From: Trifolium pratense | Lineage: Eukaryota > Streptophyta > Magnoliopsida > Fabales > Fabaceae | Length of the DNA stretch: 64,000 nucleotides | Assembly (NCBI RefSeq): GCF_020283565.1 | Contig: NC_060063.1 | Location: 3,370,563-3,434,562, forward strand | Reading direction: 5' to 3' | Shown: positions 11,413 through 23,029 of the stretch, piece by piece | Layout: every line of letters starts with the position of its first letter | Numbering within the stretch: position 1 is the first letter of the stretch | Program-made: the position numbers and the translations under genes | Notes under the pieces: model-generated | Seen by the model: only the letters and a program-made list of their open reading frames with translations | Told to the model about the DNA's origin: nothing | Database searches by the model: none

Positions 11413-12721
11413 TGTAGGGAAATCGTTTCATAAAACACTTTTATAAACGCAGCGGAATTTTTAAAATTAAAATTTCCCATCAATGGATTCTTGTGAATGA
11501 GCATGATCAGGTCTAGAATATTACCTTTGAAGAACAAATTTGTGGTCGCCTTTCTTGATCACAAGCACCGCACTTGCAGCACCTCCACTTAGTCCACACG
11601 AACAGGAACCTTCGATCTCACAGTGCTAGCTGTTCTTGGATGAAGGCTGAGGGAATTTTGTGCGGTTTAGGGTTTAGAGAAATTCAGAATTTTTCTAAAC
11701 TCAGTTAGGGTTTCAAAAACGTAACTACTGAACTTCATAAGGCTCTATTTATAGAGTTTCTTATGAGGTCTTTAGTTTACACGAAATTGGGCTTCTCAAG
11801 CCCAATAACCGTTTTTCACTAACTGCACCCCCACAATAAGTCTTACTTATTTTTTCCTTCTTAACTGTCCTTATGTGTGTGACCCTGTAGGTTCTTATGA
11901 CATTGACAATAATATTAATCGTAATATTATAAACAGTGAGCGGTATCTAGCAACACATCACTGTTACCCAAGTCACAGGAATGTCACGTGATCTGACTAA
12001 CCTTTCCGTGATAAATATCTTGTGTACAATTACCCTTTTGTCCTCATGTCTATATTGAACACAAGGCATAGTATGTCATCCTTGTCTAGTTTAATATTGG
12101 GCCCATAGACATATCTCCCGTTATGTAGGAGGGACAAATTCCATCTAGGTCACTCATGTCCCTCAGCATGATTCGTGGGATACCCATCAACCAACTTTAT
12201 AATTATCCAGTTACGGATAACGTTTGAATGGCAACAAGGTATTACACTCCTGCATCTAGGGTACATAGTGGTTTCAGGTCGAAGGGTGGAATACACCTTT
12301 TATCACTATGAGAAAACTTATGACATTTCATAACACTCTATGTAGTATTCTCATGGTGGGTCAATCCGATATAAAGTTACCCTTAACATTTATATCTATG
12401 TGAAGACTTGATAACTCATTATCCATGATCAGTGAGATATGATCATCAGTCTACCAACATAATAGTCTTTATGCTTTAACGTTATCCCATTTCACAATAA
12501 AGCTTGACTATGGATATGTTTAAGAATAGTGTTCTTATATTTAATGGAATCTCACGATTAAGTCATACTTAACGTTCCATACAATGAACTTACTATTCTA
12601 GGGACTCTATTATTATTTAACACATAAACATAATAAAGAAAAGCCTTTATTTAATAAGTAAATTATTCAATACATTTATTATGCAATTATAAATAATTGG
12701 CCTCTAGGGCTTACACCAACA
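11413..12721 (-). repeat. 3' LTR of the copia element
   Basis: On the plus strand it runs TGTAGGGAAATCG ... TTACACCAACA, 1309 bp. A CTATTTATAGAG segment near 11747 gives CTCTATAAATAG on the minus strand, a good TATA box. Confidence 0.92.
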
Positions 12722-12735
12722 ATCTCCCACTAGCA
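12722..12735 (-). other. Polypurine tract of the copia element
   Basis: The minus strand reads AGTGGGAGAT immediately before the 3' LTR. This is the usual copia plus-strand primer next to the LTR border. Confidence 0.8.
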
Positions 12736-14706
12736 CTAGAGCCAATCAGGCATACTCCTAATACCTATGCCCCTAGTGTGGCCCTCATGCTTCGGCTGAG
12801 CAAGAGGCTTTGTAAGTGGATCAGCAGCATTGTCAAGTGTTGGTACTCTGCATATTTTCACATCTCCTCTATCAATTATTTCTCGAATAAGATGATAGCG
12901 CCTGAGTATGTGTTTGGACTTTTGGTGAGATCTAGGTTCCTTAGCTTGTGCGATTGCACCATTGTTGTCACAAAATAATTCAATGGGATCCACAATGCTA
13001 GGGAATATGCCAAGTTCAGTAATGAACTTCTTTATCCAAACAGCTTCCTTTGCTGCATTTGATGCAGCGATGTACTCAGCTTCGGTTGTAGAATCAGCAA
13101 CTGTATCTTGCTTTGAACTCTTCCAGCTCACAGCGCCACCATTTATGCAAAACACATAGCCTGATTGCGACCTAAAGTCATCCCTATCTGTTTGGAAGCT
13201 AGCATCAGTGTAACCAATTACATTTAGCTCTTCTTGGCCTCCATATATTAGGAATGAGTCTTTAGTCCTCCTTAAGTATTTAAGGATGTTCTTGACAGCC
13301 ACCCAATGAGCCTCACCAGGATCAGACTGATAACGGCTTGTTGCGCTTAAGGCATATGAAACATCTGGTCGAGTACATATCATGGCATACATGATAGATC
13401 CTATAGGCGATGCATAAGGGATCTTACTCATGCGGTCTCTTTCTTCCTTAGATGAAGGAGACTGTGTCTTTGAAAGACATAGGCCATGTTGCATAGGAAT
13501 GAATCCTTTCTTGGAATCATGCATATTAAAGCGTCTTAAATACTCACCTCCTCGATCTGATCGAAGGATTTTGATTTTCTTTCCTAGTTGGTTTTGTACT
13601 TCATTTTTAAATTCTTTGAACTTTTCAAAGGATTCGGATTTATGCTTCATTAGATACACATATCCATATCTACTATAGTCATCAGTAAATGTGATGAAGT
13701 ATTGAAAACCTCCTCTAGCGTGTGTGTTCAATGGTCCACATACATCAGTATGTATGAGAGCCAAAAAATCACTTGCCCTTTCACCTTTACCAGTGAATGG
13801 GGTCTTTGTCATTTTTCCCAATAAACAAGATCTGCATGTTTCAAAAGATTCATAATCAAATGAATCCAAGAGCCCATCTTTATGGAGCTTGGAAATGCGT
13901 TTCTCATTTATATGGCCTAAACGACAGTGCCAAAGGTATGTAGGATTTAACTCATTAGGTTTAATCCTTTTTGTATCAATGTTATATATTGGCATTTCAA
14001 GATCAAGAATATATAATCCATTACTCATTTGTGCTGTGGCATAAAAGATATCATTTAAATAAATGGAGCAACAATTGTTCTTTATTATAAATGAAAAGCC
14101 AAGTTTATCCAAACAAGAAACAGAAATAATATTCCTGCTAATGGCAGGTACATAAAAACAGTTCTCTAACTGTATTATTAAACCAGAAGGTAAAGTCAAA
14201 TTATATACTCCTACAGCTAATGCGGCAACTCTTGCTCCATTTCCCACTCGTAGGTCGACTTCACCTTTAGCCAATCCTCTACTCCTTTGCAGCCCCTGCA
14301 CATTAGTACAAATGTGAGAACCACATCCGGTATCTAATACCCATGTAGAAGAAGTAGATAAATTAATTTCAATAACAAAGATACCTGCTGAATTGGAGCT
14401 CTCTACTCCATTCTTTTTATCTTCCAGGTATTTTGGGCAGTTCCTCTTCCAATGTCCAGTCTTGTTACAGTGGAAGCACCTACCCTCCTTTGCAACTTCC
14501 CAAGTGGGCTTCAAGGCTTTAGGGGTAGGTTTGGGTTTGGCAACTTCCTTGCCCTTCCCTTTGACTCCCTTTCCTTTGTTGCCCTTCCCTTTGTTTCCAT
14601 TGCCAATCATAAGAACATGGTTGGACTTCCCTTTTGTTTTCATGTTCTGCTCAGCTTGCCTCAACATGCCTAGCAGTTGTGGCAGAGTCTTCTCCATGTC
14701 CGACAT
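12736..14706 (-). pseudogene. Copia pol remnant: zinc knuckle, protease, partial integrase fused to RNase H
   Basis: A 656-residue open frame. In order: the gag tail with a basic KGKG-rich linker (residues about 35-60); zinc knuckle CFHCNKTGHWKRNC (about 78-91); protease motif WVLDTGCGSHIC (about 123); GAG-pre-integrase motif LWHCRLGHINEKRI; and an integrase core with its first two catalytic aspartates in IHTDVCGP and RSDRGGEYL. At residue about 389 (near 13540) the frame jumps directly to 'RRFNMHDSKKGF', which normally follows RT. It continues through RNase H, with the catalytic DASF, TTEAEYIAAS and LFCDNNGAI segments and a DPLTKPL tail. Missing are the third integrase catalytic residue, the integrase C terminus and all of the RT active-site region. 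The in-frame join keeps the rest readable. It normally continues from the gag frame at 14715-15251. Confidence 0.9.
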
Positions 14707-14714
14707 GGTGAAGT

Positions 14715-15251
14715 TCAGAACAAACTGATTAAACTCTCCGGCAACGATTGCAAGATCAGATCAGTTGCAAGCTCATTTCCAAGTGGAAATCCCAATTTTT
14801 CTAAGTTCCCCACGTACCCAATCATCTTGAGCACATGTGGACTTACTAGAGATCCCTCAGATAGCTTGGCTGAAAACAGGGCTTTGGAAACCTCAAACCT
14901 CTCAATCCTGGCTTGCTCTTGATAGAGCGTTTTCAAGTGTTCGATCATATCGAACGCATTCATGTCCTCATGTTGCTTCTGAAGCTCAGAGGTCATGGTA
15001 GCCAGCATGAGGCACTTTGCATCCATGGCATCGTCAAGACGCTTCTGATAAGCATCCCTTTGTGCCTTAGGAGCATTGGCGGCAGGTTCATCCTCAGGAT
15101 TAGGTTGGGGTTCCTCAATAGCATACAGCTTTTTCTCGTGCATGAGGACTATCCTCAAGTTACGATGCCAATCAAGAAAATTTGTCCCAGATAATTTCTC
15201 TTTGTCAAGAATGCTTCGCAAAATGTTGTTCGAAGTATTGGTGTTTGACAT
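14715..15251 (-). pseudogene. Copia gag (N-terminal part), ended by a one-base frameshift
   Basis: A 178-residue frame starting MSNTNTSNNILRSILD, with the SGTNFLDWHRNLRIVL core and TLYQEQARIERFEVSKAL that define plant copia (DUF4219/UBN2-like) gag. It ends prematurely at 'LPESLISLF'. In the other frame the expected continuation FNQFVLNFTMSDMEK follows directly and leads into the frame at 12736-14706, so a single T is missing near 14733. In an intact element gag and pol are one polyprotein. A sequencing error in a T run cannot be excluded. Confidence 0.9.
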
Positions 15252-16850
15252 GGTGATCTACAATTGTAAAAGTGAAAATATAAGTATTGAACAATTTTAA
15301 TACACATTTAATTAGGCCTTTAATTAAACATGCTCTCTCACTATTTTACTCAAAACAAATGACCCTCGACATTTGATTCGGAAAATCCCGTTGGAAGATT
15401 TTCTAGTGAGAATGAGATCTATATTTCACTTCGTTTTAAGTCAGCGTAGGGCTGATTACACAAAACTTAGTTATTTAGGTAGGAAACTCTTTTCCAATTG
15501 TATCTCATACAACTCTCATATCCTTTCTATTGGGTGAATAACACTTATTCTAATCCATCACATGGAATAACCCAATACTTGCTTCTAAAGTCATATAATC
15601 TTATTATATTTTCTTTAGTTAAGTTAGACCCATTAAATAGCGATCGGATAAATAAATTACCTCACCGCAACTTATCAATATTGACAATGCACTTCGCGTT
15701 GGCAAAACCTACATTGATCGATATTGATCTTGAAGGGCGCTATTCGTTGGAAAGCAATAAAACTTAATATAAATTCCTTTGAGGGCTTTTATAATTAATT
15801 TGATCTCACCTTACCACGGCTTACATACAATGACGTCACTCCATACATAACATGCATCAACATACATAATATAATAAAATGATATGGTTATGGCCCCTAG
15901 CGTGATTGTTCCCTCAAGCAAATGAGAGAACCTATGCTATATCTAAGAACGACCTATACTTCTCCAAGATAGATCTTCATTGATGTCCTTCCTGTCCTAT
16001 TTGCTAATCTTATATTACATCACTACAAGAAACTCGTGTTCATACGAGGGAGTGAGATGAGAAAAGAAATTACATCAAGAAAATATAAGAGAGGCACGAC
16101 ACGCAGGCCGTATTTAAAATCCCAAATAAAACGAAAAGAAGAACTAAGGCCATAACCATTCATCATGCAACTTTAATAACAATAAACACACAATTTATTA
16201 TTATTACATTAGTCCAATTAATAAAACACCATGATTGAACACTTCATCAATGAATCCTAATCGCACCAACACTTGATGCTTCAGATACAAACCCTAGCCG
16301 TACTATGTTTTTATAACAACACAACCCTTGTATTGTTACAGTAATTATTCATCAAAACGTTTCAGGATTTTGTTCACCATAGACGATTGGATATATGATG
16401 CTTCACCAGTTATCGGTTCCGAAGCTCACGCTCTCAATCATCCATGCTCACGACAATCACTTAAAACTTTCAATGAACAATATGTTCTGTTTATATAACA
16501 ACACAACACTTGTATTGTTATAAACCCTAATACAACCACCATTCATCAAAACGTTTCAGGACTGCTAGTTCTAGATGAACGATCGGATATATGATGCTTC
16601 ACCATAAACGGTTCCGAAGCTCACACTCACAATCATCCAAATTAAACGCCAATCACTCAAACATTCGAATGAATGACACGATCAATGTATCACATACACC
16701 GATGCGTCGTATCAGAAATATATATCACATATATATTTTTAAAACCGATCAATCAAATTTTATTAATCCTTGTTGTTCTTATTATTAATACCGATTCAAA
16801 ATCATATTAATAAAACAGTAATAAAACAGCAAACCGATTCATGGTTTCAC
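15252..16850 (-). other. 5' leader of the copia element with internal duplication
   Basis: Untranslated region between the primer site and gag. Two direct copies of about 185 bp lie at roughly 16300-16478 and 16479-16675, each with ACAACACAAC-CTTGTATTGTTA, TCATCAAAACGTTTCAGGA and GATATATGATGCTTCACC. No protein frame is supported here. Confidence 0.65.
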
Positions 16851-16868
16851 AAGTGGCTCTGATACCAC
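16851..16868 (-). other. Primer-binding site of the copia element
   Basis: The minus strand reads TGGTATCAGAGCCACTTG, one base after the LTR end, complementary to the 3' end of initiator Met-tRNA. Confidence 0.92.
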
Positions 16869-18176
16869 TGTAGGGAAATCGTTTCATAAAACACTTTTAT
16901 AAACGCAGCGGAATTTTTAAAATTAAAATTTCCCATCAATGGATTCTTGTGAATGAGCATGATCAGGTCTAGAATATTACCTTTGAAGAACAAATTTGTG
17001 GTCGCCTTTCTTGATCACAAGCACCGCACTTGCAGCACCTCCACTTAGTCCACACGAACAGGAACCTTCGATCTCACAGTGCTAGCTGTTCTTGGATGAA
17101 GGCTGAGGGAATTTTGTGCGGTTTAGGGTTTAGAGAAATTCAGAATTTTTCTAAACTCAGTTAGGGTTTCAAAAACGTAACTACTGAACTTCATAAGGCT
17201 CTATTTATAGAGTTTCTTATGAGGTCTTTAGTTTACACGAAATTGGGCTTCTCAAGCCCAATAACCGTTTTTCACTAACTGCACCCTCACAATAAGTCTT
17301 ACTTATTTTTTCCTTCTTAACTGTCCTTATGTGTGTGACCCTGTAGGTTCTTATGACGTTGGCAATAATATTAATCGTAATATTATAAACAGTGAGCGAT
17401 ATCTAGCAACACATCACTGTTACCCAAGTCACAGGAATGTCACGTGATCTTACTAACCTTTCCGTGATAAATATCTTGTGTACAATTACCCTTTTGTCCT
17501 CATGTCTATATTGAACACAAGGCATATATGTCATCCTTGTCTAGTTCAATATTGGGCCCATAGACATATCTCCCGTTATGTAGGAGGGACAAATTCCATC
17601 TAGGTCACTCATGTCCCTCAGCATGATTCGTGGGATACCCATCAACCAACTTTATAATTATCCAGTTACGGATAACGTTTGAATGGCAACAAGGTATTAC
17701 ACTCCTGCATCTAGGGTACATAGTGGTTTCAGGTCGAAGGGTGGAATACACCTTTTATCACTATGAGAAAACTTATGACATTTCATAACACTCTATGTAG
17801 TATTCTCATGGTGGGTCAATCCGATATAAAGTTACCCTTAACATTTATATCTATGTGAAGACTTGATAACTCATTATCCATGATCAGTGAGATATGATCA
17901 TCAGTCTACCAACATAATAGTCTTTATGCTTTAACGTTATCCCATTTCACAATAAAGCTTGACTATGGATATGTTTAAGAATAGTGTTCTTATATTTAAT
18001 GGAATCTCACGATTAAGTCATACTTAACGTTCCATACAATGAACTTACTATTCTAGGGACTCTATTATTATTTAACACATAAACATAATAAAGAAAAGCC
18101 TTTATTTAATAAGTAAATTATTCAATACATTTATTATGCAATTATAAATAATTGGCCTCTAGGGCTTACACCAACA
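16869..18176 (-). repeat. 5' LTR of the copia element
   Basis: 1308 bp, nearly identical to 11413-12721. Differences seen: CACCCTC versus CACCCCC, GACGTTGGCAA versus GACATTGACAA (two changes), GCGATATC versus GCGGTATC, TCTTACT versus TCTGACT, one missing G in GCATATATG, and AGTTCAAT versus AGTTTAAT. The promoter TATA is near 17202. Confidence 0.92.
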
Positions 18177-18181
18177 AATTT
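18177..18181. repeat. Target-site duplication, right copy
   Basis: AATTT, identical to 11408-11412. Confidence 0.9.
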
Positions 18182-20005
18182 GACATATATTTGGATGGCA
18201 AGGTGGTTTAAATATGTTGTTAATTAAATTATGTTAATGGTTAATAATATAACAAGGTGTCCAACTCATCAATTATTCACTGAACAAAACAAACCATGCT
18301 TTTGAATGTTATTAATCACAGTTTTCAAGTGTATCTTTGAACACAAATCATGGTAAATGAATATCATGTATATTGTAAGTTGTGACACATGGTTTTATTC
18401 ATTAATTTTTTAACATGTTATTGTGTTGTTGTTATTGTTTAGGTCGTTCCCTTATATCTATCAGAAATGGCTCCTGCAAAAGTGAGAGGAGCAGTGAACC
18501 AACTTTTTCAACTTACAACTTGTTTGAGAATTTTAGTTGCTAACTTCGTAAATTACGCTACTGAGAAAATTCATCCTTGGGGATGGAGATTATCTCTTGG
18601 ATTAGCAACATTTCCCGCAATTGTTATGTTTATTGGTGGTTTGTTGTGTCCTGAGACACCAAACAGTCTTGTGGAACAAGGCAAAATGGATGAGGGAAGA
18701 AAGGTATGAGTTAGAGGTACTTCCAATGTTGATGCTAAATTTGAAGATCTTGTTGATGCTAGCAAAGAAGCAGAAGCCATCAAGAACCCATTTCAAAACC
18801 TTCTTTTGAAAAAGAATAGACCACAATTCATAATTGGTGCTTTGGCTATTCCTGCATTCCAACAGCTGACAGAAAACAACTCCATCTTCTTTTATGCGCC
18901 TGTCATTTTCCAAACTCTTGGATTTGGCTCAGGGGCATCTATTTATGCTTCTGTCATTACTAGTGTTGCACTTGTTCTTGCCACTTTGATCTCAATGTTT
19001 TATGTTGACAAATTTGGTAGGAGAGCTTTCTTTTTGGAAGCTGGTGCTGAAATGTTTTTGTGCATGATAAGTACTCTCTCACGCAACCTTTTGTTTTGTT
19101 CTTATTTAATTGTCAAGGTACTTTTGAGAGTTTGCTTGGACTAACTATTTTGAACTTAGCATCTGACACAAGCAATTGAAACTATTTATGACATGTTCAT
19201 AAATTATTTTTAGTTTATTTCCATTAACTCTCGATAATAGCTTGTAAAAATAACTTATAGCTTATTTAAAAATAATTTTGACTTTATATTATCTATGATA
19301 AAAAAAAGAACATAAATAAATACTTATATGATAAGTGCTTATACTATAACCATTATTTAATTAACTTGTTTATCCGGTTAGGGCCTAGGTATATATTTAG
19401 AATCGTAGGCTAGTTGTCTTCATTTATTACCATAAATTCTCCGACTTATGAAAAAACTTGCAACTTATAAATATAGTTTTTTTTACAACAACTTAAAAAT
19501 ATTTTAGTTTAGCTATAATATTTCTTTGATGATAGATATATTTTAAACCAAGCATAACTATTTGTTGTTCTAATTGCTAATATATTGGACCAATTTGATG
19601 TGCAGGTTGCTACAACCGTTGTTTTGGCTCTTGATTTTGGTAAAGGTAAAGAATTATCATTTGGTGTTAGCATCTTTTTTGTTGTTGTAATTTTCATGTT
19701 TGTGTTGGCATATGGAAGATCTTGGGGACCTTTAGGATGGTTGGTTCCAAGTGAGCTTTTCCCATTAGAGATAAGATCAGCTGCACAAAGTATTGTTGTA
19801 TGTGTTAACATGGTTTTCACTGCAATTGTTGCACAATTCTTCCTTGCGTCACTCTGTTACCTTAAATATGGAATCTTCTTGCTTTTTGGAGGCTTGATTG
19901 TTGTCATGAGTTGCTTTGTATTCTTTCTGTTGCCGGAAACAAAGCAAGTTCCAATTGAAGAGATTTATCTTTTCTTTGAGAAACATTGGTTTTGGAAGAA
20001 AATAG

Positions 20006-22182
20006 TGTAACACTCAAACCCATTATTTATATAATTCTACCTTTTGTAAAAAATCTTTTTCAAAATACACAACGGAATATCACAATTTAATTAATAGAAT
20101 ATCAGTTCGAGTATTACATTCTTCAACCAAAATAATACTAATGTAGTTAATTAGTAAAAATGCTTGTTTATACAAATCTTTGAATCAAATAATGTATTTA
20201 TTTATTATACAAAACAACCTAGACAATAGACTTTATATACAATATAAAACCCTTTTTCCCGTGTCACAATCAGAGCAGAGCTTCACCGACGACTCGACAT
20301 TGATATACACAAAACCTGTGAATCTAGACCCCCAAAGGTCCAGCACATAACACATAAAATAGAGTTAGATAACATACTCAAAATATACAAGTGTAAGTAA
20401 ACGATACTTAAACACTTCATCACATCTCATGCATAAATCATAAATATACATCATCATTCATACTAATCATAGTATACCAGAGATTGAAGCCAATTACATT
20501 TATAATCATCGGACAATCAACACATAAAACAAGTCTAACACACATAGATAATTATCAAAAATTCCAAACATATGTGTCACATAGCAATTATCACAAAATG
20601 TACACATATCCTAATGCAATCTAATGTCAATCACTCATGTCATGTCACCCTCGACATCTCTTATGCACGCGATACCATTTATTCATTCATTTTCGGATAC
20701 ATAATCCATACAGTTTTAAGTCATTTAGGACACTACTCGTGTTCAGATTTAAGTCATGACGGACTCTGCTCATTGTTCAGATTTAAGTAATGACGGGCTC
20801 TGCTCATTTATTAAGACACATCAACAAATAGATTTAGCACTAAGCTCGTCAATTATAAATGTGGAACACTATCAAACATTTCATCTTTACTAGATAGAAC
20901 TATACCTAATATTCGTCTTTGATATTTAAACAAACATCATCAAAAGCCATCAACAATCATCAACATCATACGTTCAAAAAAACAATCATCAACATCATAA
21001 TTATTCCTATTAATAATTATCCTCTCATTACAATATTCATTGCACATTCCAAACAGGATACACACACATAATTCAATCGCATACATCATCACATAAACAT
21101 AGATTAAATCATGTTACCATCACATTCTTAATATACTTTTTTATTAAAATAACATAATTCTAATATTCTTCTTTATTAGGAGAATCCAATTCCTAAAATT
21201 CTACATTCATAAGCTTCATCATAACTCATAGACAATGCAATTACATCACATTATAATCATCCAAAAGGACATCAATTATACATTCAACAATTACTCATCA
21301 ATTTCAGTTAATGGAATTCATCAATTCACTTTACATTTAAAGTAATGCCAAAAATTGAATAAACATCATTAACCCAACCTAATCTCAGAAAACTAACTCC
21401 GTAATCGAAATCTACGCGAAAACTGAGTAAAATAGGTCCCGAGGGCAAAAACTGTCAAAAGTCAACAAAAGTCAACGCATGAAGCGCCAATTGGCGCATG
21501 GTGCGCCAGAAACCTGTGCATGGTGCGCAAATGGCAAGGGCAAACACAGTTTCTGCGCATGGTGCGCCAGAAATCTGCGCAAGATGCGCCAATTGCAGAT
21601 CTGAACCCATAAAACACGATTTTGCACGAAAATCACTTATTTTGACCCCAAAATCACTTATTTCAAATCCACAAAACATACAAAGCATAAATTATGTTTA
21701 TACATGTTCATAGGTACTTAAAAACCACTTATTAGCATCATTAATCACTTATTTCATGGATTTTGACACATTTATGCATAAACTCATAAACACAAAGTTC
21801 TTAACTAAAGATCTACAATTTCCCATTTTAAAACCCATCAATTTGTTCATACAACATGGTAAGAGTATAATAAACATGTTATGAACATTAGATCTCATTT
21901 TCTTTAAGAAAAGTTCACCCAAACCAAAACGAAAATGGGGTGGAGAAAGTTCGGGTACGGAGAAATCGACATTCTCCCCTTTCTCGAGTCACCCACGAAT
22001 ATGAAATCTACTCTCTTACCTTCACCGACGAAAATCTCGAAGAATTGCTCTTGGATCTTCACTTTCCCTCATGCCCTAGCTCATCAATGTTCTTCCTTCT
22101 CTCTAAGCTCCAAGACAAAGAGAAAAAATGAGTTTTCTCTCTCTACCTTGCCCTATATGGGTGCCACTCACATGCCAAGCGA
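20006..22182 (-). mobile_element. Truncated Ty3/gypsy LTR abutting the transporter stop codon
   Basis: Begins TGTAACACTCAAACCC and follows the LTR at 1946-4104 (shared TTTTTCAAAATACACA, CCGTGTCACAATCAGAGC, CGTAATCGxAAT, and the final G/C-richer part). No primer site lies on its left, because the transporter coding sequence does, so it is a 3' LTR or a solo LTR. The family end GGGATGTTACA is absent; similarity stops near 22182, where another LTR fragment begins. Positions 21485-21590 contain a tandem-like run of GCGCATGGTGCGCC units. Confidence 0.75.
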
Positions 22183-22276
22183 AACTAGTAGTTTTGACAC
22201 AATCCATGTGAAGACGATTTACTTACTACTTTATTACTTGAAACGGTTTTGTGCACTTGCAAATACCCCATCAACA
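22183..22276 (+). mobile_element. Fragment of an Athila-like LTR 3' end
   Basis: About 80 bases match 29107-29200 (shared CGAAACTAGTA, TTTTG, CACAATC, TGTG, TTAC, TGTGCACTTG). It is the last part of the same LTR type, joined directly to the truncated gypsy LTR. Confidence 0.55.
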
Positions 22277-22285
22277 TGACAGCAA

Positions 22286-22395
22286 AGAGAATAACTTTTC
22301 ACTTCATTAAAACATTGAATGCACAATTTACGAGATAAAACTTCTATATTTGTATCCTTAACTAGTGCCCCGGGGGCACTGTTTAGCATTTTCCA
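22286..22395 (+). repeat. Perfect 110-bp inverted repeat, left copy
   Basis: Base-for-base the reverse complement of 27524-27633 when compared by hand over all 110 positions. It ends with a palindrome TAGTGCCCCGGGGGCACT at about 22363-22380. The two copies enclose 5.1 kb of mixed transposon debris. Confidence 0.92.
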
Positions 22396-22436
22396 TAAAA
22401 GAAATGTAGTGATATAGACAATAAGAAAAAAAGATC

Positions 22437-22948
22437 GCTGGCAATACCGGCAGTTCTAAACTGCCGCTAAATCACCCACAAATTGTTGCAAGTTCTGGCG
22501 ATTTTGGACTGCACTATATGTATACAGCCGTTGCGTTGGCTTTTTCAGAAGTTTTGTTGGTTTTGCAGCGGATTTCTTTCGAATTTAAAAAAAAAATAAA
22601 AAAATGGCGCCTTAAACGTTTCTGACGGTTTGAAAATCGCCGCTAAATATTCTGAAGATTCACCTACATTTCGGCGGTTTTAAACTACCGCAAATTCCTC
22701 GATTCAAATGTTTTTTTCGCATATGCTTTCTGGCCGTTTGAAACCGCGGCAAATCCCCTAGTTTTAAAATTTTTTTCCGCCTATTTTTTCTAGCGGTTTA
22801 AAACTGCCGCAATCATTTAATTTTTCAAATGCTTTTCCGACAACTTTTTCCACCACAAATGTCGAAAAACAGTCGAAAATTCTTTCGTAGGTTCAAAAAC
22901 CGCTGAAAATTTCGGTTGATAATACATGCAGTTCTTGTAGAGTTGTAG
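22437..22948 (-). mobile_element. CACTA-type transposon end or fragment
   Basis: The right edge, read on the minus strand, begins CACTACAACTCTACAAGAA, a CACTA-type terminus. The interior holds repeated subterminal words (GGCAGTTCTAAACTGCCGC, GCGGTTTTAAACTACCGC, GCGGTTTAAAACTGCCGC), each a short palindrome about 60-90 bp apart, as in CACTA subterminal arrays. No matching left end or transposase is visible, so this is a fragment. Confidence 0.6.
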
Positions 22949-23029
22949 TGTTAGCATTCATAGATTGCTAGTATTTATTATAAATTCTTTGTCGTATGGA
23001 TTCAAGTCCAGTTTGTTTCAAATTTTTCA

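Larger units (their letters stand above)
11413..18176 (-). mobile_element. Non-autonomous Ty1/copia retrotransposon, 6.76 kb
   Basis: Two LTRs (11413-12721 and 16869-18176) are flanked by a perfect 5-bp duplication AATTT. The minus-strand primer site (TGGTATCAGAGCCAC, next to 16869) shows that transcription runs right to left. The order on the minus strand is 5' LTR, primer site, 1.6 kb leader, gag, pol remnant, polypurine tract, 3' LTR. By eye the LTRs differ at six substitutions and one single-base indel over 1309 bp, so insertion is recent. Gag-pol has a one-base frameshift, and the RT plus the end of integrase are deleted. The element must have been copied by enzymes supplied in trans, or became defective after insertion. 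Confidence 0.95.
10745..20010 (+). pseudogene. Sugar transporter (STP/MST, MFS family) pseudogene, four exons
   Basis: Exons: 10745-10886, 10998-11319, 18443-19066, 19606-20010. Joined, they follow a plant monosaccharide/H+ symporter closely. Exon 1 starts MAGGGFTDVG and runs to GGSLFGYDLGVSG. Exon 2 has GVTSMDDFL and [12 protein letters not shown]. Exon 3 has VPLYLSEMAPAKVRGAVNQ and PETPNSL. Exon 4 has GWLVPSELFPLE and LPETKQVP. These are the two MFS halves with the usual 12 membrane spans. Lesions: TGA at 10814-10816 in place of a conserved Gly codon; a one-base loss in a T run at 11221-11225 that shifts exon 2; TGA at 18707-18709 with about six bases missing; and an exon 3 donor changed to ATAAGT (19067-19072) where GTAAGT is expected. 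In addition, QLTGNN has become QLTENN. Intron 2 contains a whole copia element. The gene is not functional. Confidence 0.93.

Noticed and set aside
12697..15300. Plus-strand frames opposite the copia gag-pol
   Set aside because: They are antisense to a clear coding region and show no protein motif.
16022..16040. CACTACAAGAAACTCGTG, similar to a CACTA transposon end
   Set aside because: It lies inside the leader of the intact copia element with no subterminal repeats or partner end; probably chance.
21498..21713. 71-codon plus frame and 77-codon minus frame rich in Cys/Ala/Arg
   Set aside because: Generated by the GCGC tandem words of the gypsy LTR.
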